DNA of 44,464 bases, from positions 1 to 44,464 of the forward strand of contig CALWGM010000027.1 in assembly GCA_944380065.1 (NCBI GenBank), read 5' to 3'. The translations under genes were made by a program, and so were the position numbers. Position 1 is the first letter of the stretch; each line of letters starts with the position of its first letter. The notes beneath the pieces were generated by a model, which was not told where the DNA came from, did not search any database, and worked only from the letters and a program-made list of their open reading frames with translations. The stretch is from an uncultured Lachnospiraceae bacterium (GTDB lineage: Bacteria; Bacillota; Clostridia; Lachnospirales; Lachnospiraceae). Shown piece by piece: positions 32,456-39,872 of the stretch.

Positions 32456-33112
32456 ATGGAAAGAAGTGAAATCAAACCGTTTATCGCCAAACGTGTTGCA
32501 AAAGAGATTCATGACGGCGACGTTGTAAATTTAGGTATCGGTCTTCCCACTATGGTTCCCGATTACGTTGATCCCAGCATCAAGATCACTTTACAGTCTG
32601 AGAACGGATTCATCGGCCTGGCAGCTGCAGATCCCGATTCTCCGGACGCTCCTTATATTGTAAACGCAGGCGGCCAGCCGGCAGGTATTGAGAAAGACGG
32701 TATGTTCTTTGATTCCTGCACTTCTTTCGGCATCATCCGCGGCGGACATGTTGACGCTACTGTACTCGGCTCCCTGCAGGTAGACGAGAAGGGCGACATT
32801 GCAAACTGGATCATCCCGGGCAAGATGGTTCCCGGTATGGGCGGCGCTATGGATCTGGTTGTAGGCGCAAAGAAAGTAATCGTTGCGATGGAGCACACCC
32901 AGAAGGGCAGCCCGAAGATCTTAAAAGAGTGCACACTTCCCCTGACCGCAAAGGGACAGGTAAACCTGATCGTAACCGAGATGGGCGTAATGGAGGTAAC
33001 TCCCGAAGGCATCGTACTGACCGAGTACAACCCTGAGTTCACCGTAGAGGAGATCCAGGCTGCTACAGAAGCAAAACTGATCATCTCCCCGGATCTGAAA
33101 CCGATGATCTGA
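32456..33112 (+). CDS. CoA-transferase subunit B
   Basis: The 218-residue subunit contains the catalytic glutamate Glu49 in QSENGFIG, the family I beta-subunit signature, preceded by [18 protein letters not shown]. The NAGGQPAG and [18 protein letters not shown] segments are typical of the AtoA/ScoB/CtfB group. AAAGGAGG lies about 10 nt before the ATG, which is 2 nt after the subunit A stop. The active enzyme is expected to be an A2B2 heterotetramer in the cytoplasm. It shares the biased codon use of subunit A. In this kind of organism it would act in butyrate or acetoacetate metabolism. Confidence 0.92.
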   Translation: MERSEIKPFIAKRVAKEIHDGDVVNLGIGLPTMVPDYVDPSIKITLQSENGFIGLAAADPDSPDAPYIVNAGGQPAGIEKDGMFFDSCTSFGIIRGGHVDATVLGSLQVDEKGDIANWIIPGKMVPGMGGAMDLVVGAKKVIVAMEHTQKGSPKILKECTLPLTAKGQVNLIVTEMGVMEVTPEGIVLTEYNPEFTVEEIQAATEAKLIISPDLKPMI

Positions 33113-33144
33113 TTGAGATATATTTTTTTCTCATAACCCCTATG

Positions 33145-33178
33145 GCGCCGGATGCTGGCTTTCATCAGCATCCGGCGC
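33145..33178 (+). terminator. Terminator of the CoA-transferase operon
   Basis: GCGCCGGATGCTG (33145-33157) pairs perfectly with CAGCATCCGGCGC (33166-33178), followed by TGTTTTCTG. The 13-bp stem is strong and the U-tract moderate. Confidence 0.85.
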
Positions 33179-33314
33179 TGTTTTCTGCCCTTTGGGGGAT
33201 CTGAAATGCTGCAGCGTTTCCGGAGACAGGAATATTTCTGTTGCAGCAAACAAAATGGAACATTTTTCCCTGAGAAGCATAAAATCATACAGAGCAAAAA
33301 AAGAGGATCTTTCT

Positions 33315-34100
33315 TTGGACGTATTCTACGCTTTTTTAAGCACTCTCATCGCCGGCCTCTGCACCGGGATCGGCAGCTGCATCGCTTTTTTCACCGGACA
33401 TACGAACCGGAGGTTTCTTGCCGCCAGCCTCGGATTTTCAGCCGGGGTGATGATCTATGTCTCACTGACCGAGATTTTTTTCAAAGCCCGTGACGCCCTG
33501 ACGACAGAGTCAGGGGAACGGGCGGGGAGCTGGCTGACGGCAGCCGCCTTTTTCGGGGGGATTCTGGCCATCGCCATGATCGACCATCTGATCCCATCTG
33601 TGGAAAATCCCTATGAGCCGACGAATTCCGGGATCAGCCGGAGAAACTCCCGCCTGATGCGCATGGGGCTTTTTACCGCGCTGGCGATCGCCATCCACAA
33701 TTTTCCGGAAGGTCTGGCCACCTTTGTCTCTGCCCTCCAGGATCCGGGACTTGCCATACCCGTTGTGACAGCCATCGCCATCCACAACATCCCGGAGGGA
33801 ATCGCTGTCTCTGTTCCCATCTATCAGGCCACCGGATCAAAAAGACGGGCTTTTTCCTGTTCCTTTCTGTCCGGGCTGGCGGAGCCCGCCGGAGCCATCC
33901 TGGGATGGCTGATCCTGATGCCCTTCATGGGCGACCTAATGTTCGGCCTGCTGTTCGCCGCAGTGGCCGGCATCATGGTCTATATCTCCCTGAATGAGCT
34001 GCTTCCCGCCGCCAGGGAATATGGGAAGCCCGCTCTTTCCACCTGCGGGCTGGTCGGAGGGATGGCGGTCATGGCGGTCAGCCTGCTTTTGTTTCTATGA
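33315..34100 (+). CDS. zupT: ZIP-family metal transporter, ZupT-like
   Basis: The 261-residue membrane protein has about eight spans. It carries both ZIP signature helices, [10 protein letters not shown] and [10 protein letters not shown], whose His and Glu residues bind the metal, and the loop before them is rich in charged residues. It imports divalent cations such as Zn, Fe or Mn, and the preference cannot be deduced. I chose the TTG at 33315 because AGAGGA lies 7 nt before it, the protein then begins directly at the first membrane helix ([14 protein letters not shown]), and the length fits ZupT. The frame runs back to a TTG at 33192, but that part overlaps the region just after the terminator and is not family-like. 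Confidence 0.87.
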   Translation: MDVFYAFLSTLIAGLCTGIGSCIAFFTGHTNRRFLAASLGFSAGVMIYVSLTEIFFKARDALTTESGERAGSWLTAAAFFGGILAIAMIDHLIPSVENPYEPTNSGISRRNSRLMRMGLFTALAIAIHNFPEGLATFVSALQDPGLAIPVVTAIAIHNIPEGIAVSVPIYQATGSKRRAFSCSFLSGLAEPAGAILGWLILMPFMGDLMFGLLFAAVAGIMVYISLNELLPAAREYGKPALSTCGLVGGMAVMAVSLLLFL

Positions 34101-34162
34101 CACGTATTCTGTATCTGCGCACTTTTTGCACAAAATCACACCAAAAATTGCGTCCGAACCGC

Positions 34163-34209
34163 TTGTCACATCGTATTATTTGTATTATAATCGATAATAC
34201 AAATAATAC
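34163..34209 (+). promoter_or_regulatory. gntR promoter overlapped by a four-half-site dyad operator
   Basis: TTGTCA (34163-34168) and TATAAT (34186-34191) are 17 nt apart. A perfect 16-bp inverted repeat covers 34173-34188 and 34194-34209 with a 5-nt centre. Each arm consists of two copies of the heptamer GTATTAT separated by TT, and the other arm has ATAATAC twice. The dyad overlaps the spacer, the -10 box and the transcription start, so binding would repress. Autoregulation by the GntR protein encoded next is likely. Confidence 0.85.
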
Positions 34210-34228
34210 TTTTTCAGGAGGTGATCAC

Positions 34229-34624
34229 ATGATCCTTTCTCTCGATATGAGCAGCGACGTACCGATTTACGTACAGCTGCGCAATCAGATTGTAACCGGG
34301 ATCGGGAAAGGCGAACTGAAAGCCGGGGAATCCCTGCCGTCGGTGCGGCAGATGGCCCAGGACGCCGGGATCAACAGTATGACCGTCAATAAAGCTTATC
34401 AGATCCTGAAGGCGGAAGGGTTTATAGAAATCGACCGGCGGAAGGGCGCGACAGTACGCCCTGTCCAGCAGACCACCGGTATTTTCCGGGAAAAATTAGA
34501 ATCAGAATTGGAGCTTCTGTCTGCAGAAGCCTGTCTGAAGGGCATCCGGCGGGAGGAATTTTTAGATATCTGTGACCGGATCTTCTGCACCATGCATGCG
34601 GCAGAAAGTGAGGTGACACCATGA
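34229..34624 (+). CDS. GntR-family regulator, YtrA subfamily
   Basis: The 131-residue protein has the winged helix (DMSSDVPIYVQLRNQIVTGI, ESLPSVRQMAQDAGI, then MTVNKAYQILKAEGFIEI) followed by a short C-terminal helical tail of about 45 residues. The short tail and the DVPIYVQL start are typical of the YtrA subfamily, which usually represses a linked membrane-protein or ABC-transporter operon. A perfect AGGAGGTGATCAC ribosome binding site precedes the ATG. The frame upstream to 34097 runs through the promoter and is not translated. The stop overlaps the next gene (ATGA). Confidence 0.92.
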   Translation: MILSLDMSSDVPIYVQLRNQIVTGIGKGELKAGESLPSVRQMAQDAGINSMTVNKAYQILKAEGFIEIDRRKGATVRPVQQTTGIFREKLESELELLSAEACLKGIRREEFLDICDRIFCTMHAAESEVTP

Positions 34625-36072
34625 GCGGCGAATGGATCCTGTTTGTTATCTTTTTACTCTGCGACCTGCTGATCGTACCCCTCTGCCGGTTTGCCTACAA
34701 AAATAATTTCACTTACCATGAGGGGATGATCCTCAATGTCCACATCCCCGCTGACCAGCTGCATCATCCGGAAGTGGAGCAGCTGTCCGCAAAAGCCGGG
34801 AAACACTGGCAGGTTTTCCAGCGGATCAATCTGGTCATCGGGCTGGCCGTCTGCTTCCTGTGCTTTGCAGATATTGTGGTGTTTATCGTTGTCTGGTGTA
34901 TCTGGCTGGCTGAATATATCATCGGGCTTTATGTCCTGATCCTGGCGCCGCACCGCGCCATGTACCGGATCAAACTCGCCCATGGCTGGATTCTGGAAAG
35001 CAGCAGGCGGATCGTCCGCATCGATACGGCGGCCTCCGCCGCGTCAGAAAAATCAGCCCCCAGCTGGAAATGGCACCTGCCCATTCTGGCAGCGACGGCA
35101 GCCACTGTCTTTCTCATCTGCGGCATGAACCGCCGCTATGGAATGGCTCCCGCTGAGATTGCGCCGGTCTGGATTCTTTACGCGACCGGAACCGGACTGT
35201 GCCTGATGTTTCTTCTGATGCACCTGTGGATGGCCCATTACCCCAACCGGGTGTACAGTGAAAATTCAGACGTCAACCTGACAGCCAACACGCTGACAAA
35301 GCGGGCATGGACAGAGGGATTCCTCTTCGCTTCTTGGCTGAATGGCGCAACATGGATCTTTATGGCGGCCTGCTTCTTCCTGTCAGGCCCGAACCTGCCG
35401 GAATTCTGCTACCTGATTTACACGGTTCTTCTGCTGCTGACAGCCGCCGCCTTTCTGCTCCCTGTGGGACTGGCCGTCCGCAAACGTCAGCTAATCCTGG
35501 ACACCGATCCGGCGCCCTATTATGTGGACGATGATGAATACTGGAAATGGGGCTGGTATCACAATCCGGACGACCGCCGCCTGTTTGTACAGAACCGGTT
35601 CTCCAGCACCAATTACTCGCTGAATTTCGGGCGGCCGGGCGCTAAAGTTTTCATCCTGACCATCCTTGCGGCTACTGCTGCTGTCCTGATCTGGGCATTT
35701 GCCTCCATGAACGCTCTGTCCAGGACGGACATACAGCTGAGTTCAGACGGCCGGGACTGGCAGATCGAAGCAGCCGGATACGACTGTGAATTCCAGACAG
35801 ATGAGATCCTGTCCGTGGATTTGCCGGAGGAACTGCCGAACAATGGGCTGAGCAGATCAAACGGTCTCAGTACGCCGAAGCTCCAGATCGGCCATTATCG
35901 GGATGAGGAAAACGCAAAATACATGCTGTTTGTCCACACCGACGCTTCCCCCGTCCTGAAAATCGAATTGGAGGACATGACCATTTTTGTGAACAGCCGG
36001 GATGCGGAGACAACAACCGAATGGTATGACAGGCTGGAAAAAGAATTCAACGAAAAGGAGCCAAACGAATGA
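34621..36072 (+). CDS. DUF5808-containing membrane protein
   Basis: The 483-residue protein has about eight membrane segments (first at 5-22, later pairs near 75-110, 155-200, 235-280 and 345-365). After the sixth or seventh segment it carries the DUF5808 signature YYVDDDEYWKWGWYHNPDD with LFVQNRF and NYSLNFGRPGAK. The last 110 residues form a soluble domain rich in Asp/Glu. Proteins with this motif often sit next to YtrA-type regulators in Firmicutes, and their function is unknown, perhaps envelope stress. It overlaps the regulator gene by 4 nt and the next gene by 4 nt, so all three are translationally coupled. Confidence 0.8.
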   Translation: MSGEWILFVIFLLCDLLIVPLCRFAYKNNFTYHEGMILNVHIPADQLHHPEVEQLSAKAGKHWQVFQRINLVIGLAVCFLCFADIVVFIVVWCIWLAEYIIGLYVLILAPHRAMYRIKLAHGWILESSRRIVRIDTAASAASEKSAPSWKWHLPILAATAATVFLICGMNRRYGMAPAEIAPVWILYATGTGLCLMFLLMHLWMAHYPNRVYSENSDVNLTANTLTKRAWTEGFLFASWLNGATWIFMAACFFLSGPNLPEFCYLIYTVLLLLTAAAFLLPVGLAVRKRQLILDTDPAPYYVDDDEYWKWGWYHNPDDRRLFVQNRFSSTNYSLNFGRPGAKVFILTILAATAAVLIWAFASMNALSRTDIQLSSDGRDWQIEAAGYDCEFQTDEILSVDLPEELPNNGLSRSNGLSTPKLQIGHYRDEENAKYMLFVHTDASPVLKIELEDMTIFVNSRDAETTTEWYDRLEKEFNEKEPNE

Positions 36073-37328
36073 TGACGTACACCTATCGGAAAGCAAAATC
36101 AGAAGAGAGAGAGCAGTGCATTGAACTGGCAAACTATGTGTTCAGTACTGCCCACCGCCCCCATGACTTTGAGACACTGATTCCAAAGGTATACGGGGAA
36201 GGCAGAGACTGCGCCCCGCTTCACCTGGCTGCCATCCGGGAAGACGGCCGATTCCGGGCTGAAGTTGCCGTTCTGCCGGAACAGCTTCACGTCTGCGGAC
36301 AGACACTGAACGCCGGGTTCATCGGAACCGTCTGCGTCCATCCCAGAGAACGGGGCGCCGGGCATATGAAACGTCTGATGCATGACACGCTCAAAGAACT
36401 GAAAAGCGCCTGCGATCTGGCCGTCCTGGACGGCCAGCGGCAGCGCTATGAATACTTCGGCTTCTCCCGCGGAAGCCTGGAAGCGGTATATAAACTGCAT
36501 GAGACCAATATCAGGCACAAAGAAAAGGAACTGCGGCTGAACGATTATACCTTCCAGCCGGTTCCCCTGAAAAATCCGGCGGCAGGAATGGTTCCTGACG
36601 GCTCTGCATCCGGGGATTCCCTGCGCCATGTTTCCGGCGCCGCAGAGCAGTCCCTCCCATTTATAACATACGCGGCGCGTGCCAATCAGACACGCCCGCT
36701 GTTTGTGGAACGTCCGCAGGATCTGATTCTGCCCACGCTCTGTTCATTCCAGGGGCAGCCTGTGGCTATCCGGAAGGGAGATCAGCTCTCTGGCTATCTG
36801 GTACTGGCTGCCGATGACGAGATCTCTGAACTGTTTCTGGAAGATGACCGCCAGGCTGCCTCTGTGCTCGGAAGCTATCTGAGACAGCAGGGACTCCCTG
36901 AACTGCATATCCATCTGCCGCTCCATCAGAAGGAAGCCTGCGCTGCGGTCGGCGCTCTGGCGGAAACAGAACAGACCGTCCAGCCGCCCAGCCGGATGTT
37001 TCGGATCTTCTCTTTTGAAAAAGTGCTGTCTGCGTTTCTTTCCCTGCAGGCGAAAATCCGCCCTCTGACGCCCGGCAGGCTGGAGCTGTGGATTGACAGC
37101 AGCCCCCTCACGGTCACCTGCGACGGATCAAAAGTCCGAACAGAACAGACTGCTTCCCCCGGGGCGGTTCATCTCACTGCCTTCCAGGCACAGGAGCTCT
37201 TTCTCTCCGGCAGCATGCTGGCCGGACGGATCCCTGCCTCCATCCCGGAAGCGCTTCGGGAACATCTGCGGATTCCGCAGGGCTGGTTTCCCCTTCCCCT
37301 GTTCTGGTATCCGGCGGACACGTTCTGA
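36069..37328 (+). CDS. GNAT-family N-acetyltransferase, Eis-like
   Basis: The 419-residue protein has an N-terminal GNAT domain. FIGTVCVHPRERGAGHMKRLM (about 83-103) includes the acetyl-CoA-binding Arg/Gly loop, followed by LAVLDGQRQRYEYFGFSRG. A second GNAT-like half and a C-terminal SCP2-like domain (about 320-419) follow, the architecture of Eis. Eis proteins acetylate amines, including aminoglycosides in some species, but most homologues in gut Clostridia have no known substrate. AAGGAG lies 8 nt before the ATG. As the last gene of the GntR operon it may modify a compound to which the operon responds. Confidence 0.82.
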   Translation: MMTYTYRKAKSEEREQCIELANYVFSTAHRPHDFETLIPKVYGEGRDCAPLHLAAIREDGRFRAEVAVLPEQLHVCGQTLNAGFIGTVCVHPRERGAGHMKRLMHDTLKELKSACDLAVLDGQRQRYEYFGFSRGSLEAVYKLHETNIRHKEKELRLNDYTFQPVPLKNPAAGMVPDGSASGDSLRHVSGAAEQSLPFITYAARANQTRPLFVERPQDLILPTLCSFQGQPVAIRKGDQLSGYLVLAADDEISELFLEDDRQAASVLGSYLRQQGLPELHIHLPLHQKEACAAVGALAETEQTVQPPSRMFRIFSFEKVLSAFLSLQAKIRPLTPGRLELWIDSSPLTVTCDGSKVRTEQTASPGAVHLTAFQAQELFLSGSMLAGRIPASIPEALREHLRIPQGWFPLPLFWYPADTF

Positions 37329-37351
37329 AATTTGAAGGAAATTCCGATTTT

Positions 37352-37402
37352 GGAGGAGTATACGCCTGCCCGTGGGGCAGTTTTTATACCGTGTACTCCT
37401 CC
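37352..37402 (+). terminator. Terminator nested inside a longer inverted repeat
   Basis: The inner hairpin CTGCCC-GTG-GGGCAG (37366-37380) is followed by TTTTT, a proper intrinsic terminator for the GntR operon. Around it, GGAGGAGTATACG (37352-37364) and CGTGTACTCCTCC (37390-37402) form a 13-bp outer stem with one G-T pair. The outer arm contains a GGAGGAG sequence that would be sequestered. The rest of the intergenic region to 37584 has no other gene. Confidence 0.75.
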
Positions 37403-37584
37403 ATCACGCATTTATGCACTTTATTCTTGTATGGGAATATTTGATCACAAATACTTTTCTGCACAGGACAGAAAAAGTCAGGCTTGATTTAGCGGTTTAC
37501 ACTTTAGTCAGAGTTATTTTGAATTATTTCAGCGTAACGCTCTGAATATTTTTCTTTAAACTGGTAACAATACCGGAGGGAAAA

Positions 37585-37917
37585 ATGGAGAACCGCATCA
37601 AAGAATTACGCATACAAAGAAAAATGACACAAAATGGACTTGCGATGCAGATTGGCTGTTCCCAGAATCTGATCAGCCGAATTGAGCTGGGACTGACAAG
37701 CCCCGACGGCGATGTTCTGAAATCTGTGGCAAGATTTTTCAACGTCTCTGTGGATTACCTGCTCTACGAAACGGATCTTCCCTACAGGGCAGATGTCTAT
37801 GTGAATCCGAAGGAGCGCAGAATGGCGGACTATCTGGCGCGTTTTGAAAATCTGCCGCTGGAGAAGCAGAAGGCCATCGAATTGATTCTGGCTGCTTTTG
37901 AAAGCCAGGACAGATAG
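37585..37917 (+). CDS. Small XRE-family transcriptional regulator
   Basis: The 110-residue protein consists of an N-terminal helix-turn-helix (MENRIKELRIQRKMTQNGLAM, then CSQNLISRIELG) and a short dimerisation-like tail (PLEKQKAIELILAAFES). This is the size of SinR- or phage-type regulators. GGAGGG lies 6 nt before the ATG. A short inverted repeat AGCGT-A-ACGCT about 45 nt upstream might be an operator. The gene stands alone and its targets are unknown. The divergence from typical plasmid or phage regulators cannot be judged by eye. Confidence 0.85.
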   Translation: MENRIKELRIQRKMTQNGLAMQIGCSQNLISRIELGLTSPDGDVLKSVARFFNVSVDYLLYETDLPYRADVYVNPKERRMADYLARFENLPLEKQKAIELILAAFESQDR

Positions 37918-37937
37918 AAATTTCTGAATGAAAACGA

Positions 37938-37955
37938 CCGGGGATTTTTCCCCGG
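37938..37955 (-). terminator. Terminator after the EamA transporter
   Basis: CCGGGGA and TCCCCGG form a 7-bp stem with a TTTT loop. On the minus strand TCGTTTTC follows. It lies just beyond the EamA stop and also close to the end of the convergent XRE gene. Confidence 0.6.
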
Positions 37956-37965
37956 AAATCGTCAG

Positions 37966-38892
37966 TTATCTCCTCGCCAGAATAAACACTGTCGCGATAA
38001 TAAACCCAAATCCGATGAAATCTACCGGCAGAAAGGACGTATGCAGAAACAATACCGTGGTCAGGGTCGCCACCAGCGGTTCCATGCAGCCTACCATGTT
38101 CCCCCTGGCCGGTCCGATGATGCTGGTTCCCCACAGGAAAAACACAAACGCCAGCACCGTCCCTACTACCACGATCACCGCCAGCGCCAGCAGGCTGCGC
38201 AGATCAACCTGCAGCGGTCTTGTCCACATACGCATCAGGAAGAAAAAGGCAATTCCGCCATACAGCATCCCCTGCCCCACCGGAAGGGTGCTGCCCCACT
38301 CTTTCATCAGCTTCTGCGGGATCAGGATATAACAGGCGGCCGCCACTGCCGACAGAATCCCCCAGAACAGTCCCTCCCGGGAGATGGACAGTCCTGTCAG
38401 GCTGCCGTGGGTTGCCACCAGGAAACTGCCTGCCAGGCAGGACAGGATCGCCAGGATTTCACGCAGCACCGGCAGCTTGCGCGACATAACGCAGCTGACC
38501 GCCAGCACAATGATCACGGACATATACTGCAGCACGGTGGCCGTCCCTGAATTGGTCGCAGAAATCGATGTGGTATAGGTGTACTGCGTAAACATCAGGC
38601 CGCATACACCGAAAATCACACAGTGCGCCAACGCTTTCGGCGTATGGATCAGCTGTCCGAAACGCTCCCGTTCCCGGATCAGCGAATAAATAACAAGAAT
38701 GATACCTGCACAGATCAGCCGGATCTGTGTCACCCATCTGGAATCCATTCCCTGGACAGAACACAGGTACTGACTGCAGGTTCCGGAAATGCCCCAGCAG
38801 ACAGCGCCTACAATCGTAATGATCATTCCTTTTGCATATTCTGAAAATCCCCGGGTTGAGGCGGGGAGGCTTATCATCTTTCCATCTCTCAT
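37966..38892 (-). CDS. EamA/DMT-family transporter
   Basis: The 308-residue protein has ten membrane helices in two EamA repeats. The first begins GMIITIVGAVCWGISGTCSQYL and the second GLFWGILSAVAAACYILIP, ending GPARGNMVGCMEPLVATLTT, the standard motif near helix 9. Such carriers export metabolites or amino acids. The substrate is unknown. The start is uncertain: the ATG at 38892 has AAGG 5 nt before it, while a GTG at 38907 has a weaker GAAGAG. It follows the FNT gene by about 50 nt on the same strand with no terminator between them, so they are probably co-transcribed. Confidence 0.87.
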   Translation of the reverse strand: MRDGKMISLPASTRGFSEYAKGMIITIVGAVCWGISGTCSQYLCSVQGMDSRWVTQIRLICAGIILVIYSLIRERERFGQLIHTPKALAHCVIFGVCGLMFTQYTYTTSISATNSGTATVLQYMSVIIVLAVSCVMSRKLPVLREILAILSCLAGSFLVATHGSLTGLSISREGLFWGILSAVAAACYILIPQKLMKEWGSTLPVGQGMLYGGIAFFFLMRMWTRPLQVDLRSLLALAVIVVVGTVLAFVFFLWGTSIIGPARGNMVGCMEPLVATLTTVLFLHTSFLPVDFIGFGFIIATVFILARR

Positions 38893-38950
38893 GATGCCTT
38901 CACTCACTTTTGATCTCTTCTCTCATATTTGTACGGCAGAACCCCTCTTT

Positions 38951-39775
38951 CTACGCCGCTTTTTTCCTCAGATATACTGCCCAGTAGACACAGCCCACAC
39001 AGACAGCGCCGCCCACAATGTTGCCCAGGGTAACCGGGATCAGGTTCGCCGTCCAGAAATTTCCCCAGGTCACGCCGGACAGATCCACTCCCGCAGCCTG
39101 CGCCGCCTGGGCGTATTCCGGCACGAACTTCGCGAAAATCCCCACGCTGATGAAATACATATTCGCCACGCTGTGCTCAAACCCGGACACCACGAAAAAC
39201 ATGATGGGGAAAAACAGCCCGGCAATCTTGCTGATCACATCTTTGGCCGCAAAGGAAATCCACACGGCGATGCAGACCAGGAAATTGCAGCAGATCCCTT
39301 TGACAAAAGCCTGGCCGAACGGCATGGCGCATTTCGCGGCTGCCGTGGACAGGATGGAAACCGCCAGCCCGTTATCAAACAGGCTCAGCTGATGGCAATA
39401 GACCACAGCCGCCGCAACCAGAATGGACCCCAAAAGGTTTCCAACATAGACAAACAGCCAGTTTTTCAGCATCCCTTTCCAGGTAATTTCCCTCTGAAAC
39501 AGAGGGATCACCAGCAAAGTATTCCCGGTAAACAGCTCGCTTCCCGCCAGCAGTACCATCGTCAGGCCCCCCGGGAACACACAGGCTCCTAAGAACTTTC
39601 CCACAGAAGCCTGCGGCACAGACACAGAGGCTGTGGCGGAAGCCACCCCGGCCAGCGCGATAAACACTCCAGCCAGCACTGCCAGAATCAGCATCTTTCC
39701 AATCGTCGTATTTACTTTCCCTTTTCCTGTCGCAATGTAATTCTTCGCCACTTCAGCAGGCGTAAAAAAATTCAT
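38951..39775 (-). CDS. focA: Formate/nitrite transporter family channel, FocA-like
   Basis: The 274-residue protein has six membrane helices and the FNT signatures: FFTPAEVAKNYI at the N-terminus, the slit-forming GSELFTGN (about 79-86), KNWLFVYVGNLLGS, and GFEHSVANMYF with the central pore histidine. Members form pentameric channels for formate, nitrite, hydrosulfide or related anions. In a fermenting anaerobe formate is most likely, which is inference. GAGGAGG lies 7 nt before the ATG. It follows aspS after a hairpin with a weak U-tract and seems to lack its own clear promoter. Confidence 0.9.
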   Translation of the reverse strand: MNFFTPAEVAKNYIATGKGKVNTTIGKMLILAVLAGVFIALAGVASATASVSVPQASVGKFLGACVFPGGLTMVLLAGSELFTGNTLLVIPLFQREITWKGMLKNWLFVYVGNLLGSILVAAAVVYCHQLSLFDNGLAVSILSTAAAKCAMPFGQAFVKGICCNFLVCIAVWISFAAKDVISKIAGLFFPIMFFVVSGFEHSVANMYFISVGIFAKFVPEYAQAAQAAGVDLSGVTWGNFWTANLIPVTLGNIVGGAVCVGCVYWAVYLRKKAA

Positions 39776-39811
39776 AATTATCCTCCTCTGTCAGCGCCAT
39801 TTCACACAAAA

Positions 39812-39849
39812 GAATCATTGCACAGAGGAAATCCTCTGCACAATGATTC
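39812..39849 (-). terminator. Hairpin between aspS and the FNT gene
   Basis: GAATCATTG and CAATGATTC form a 9-bp lower stem. After a 2x2 internal loop, CAGAGGA and TCCTCTG form a 7-bp upper stem. On the minus strand TTTTGTGTG follows. It should terminate the hemZ-hisS-aspS transcript at least partly. Read-through would supply the FNT and EamA genes. Confidence 0.7.
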
Positions 39850-39872
39850 CAAAACACAGGCTATGTTACGGT

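Noticed and set aside
33192-33314. N-terminal extension of the ZIP transporter from 33192 or 33255
   Set aside because: The extension has no ribosome binding site, is unlike the family N-terminus and overlaps sequence directly behind the CoA-transferase terminator.
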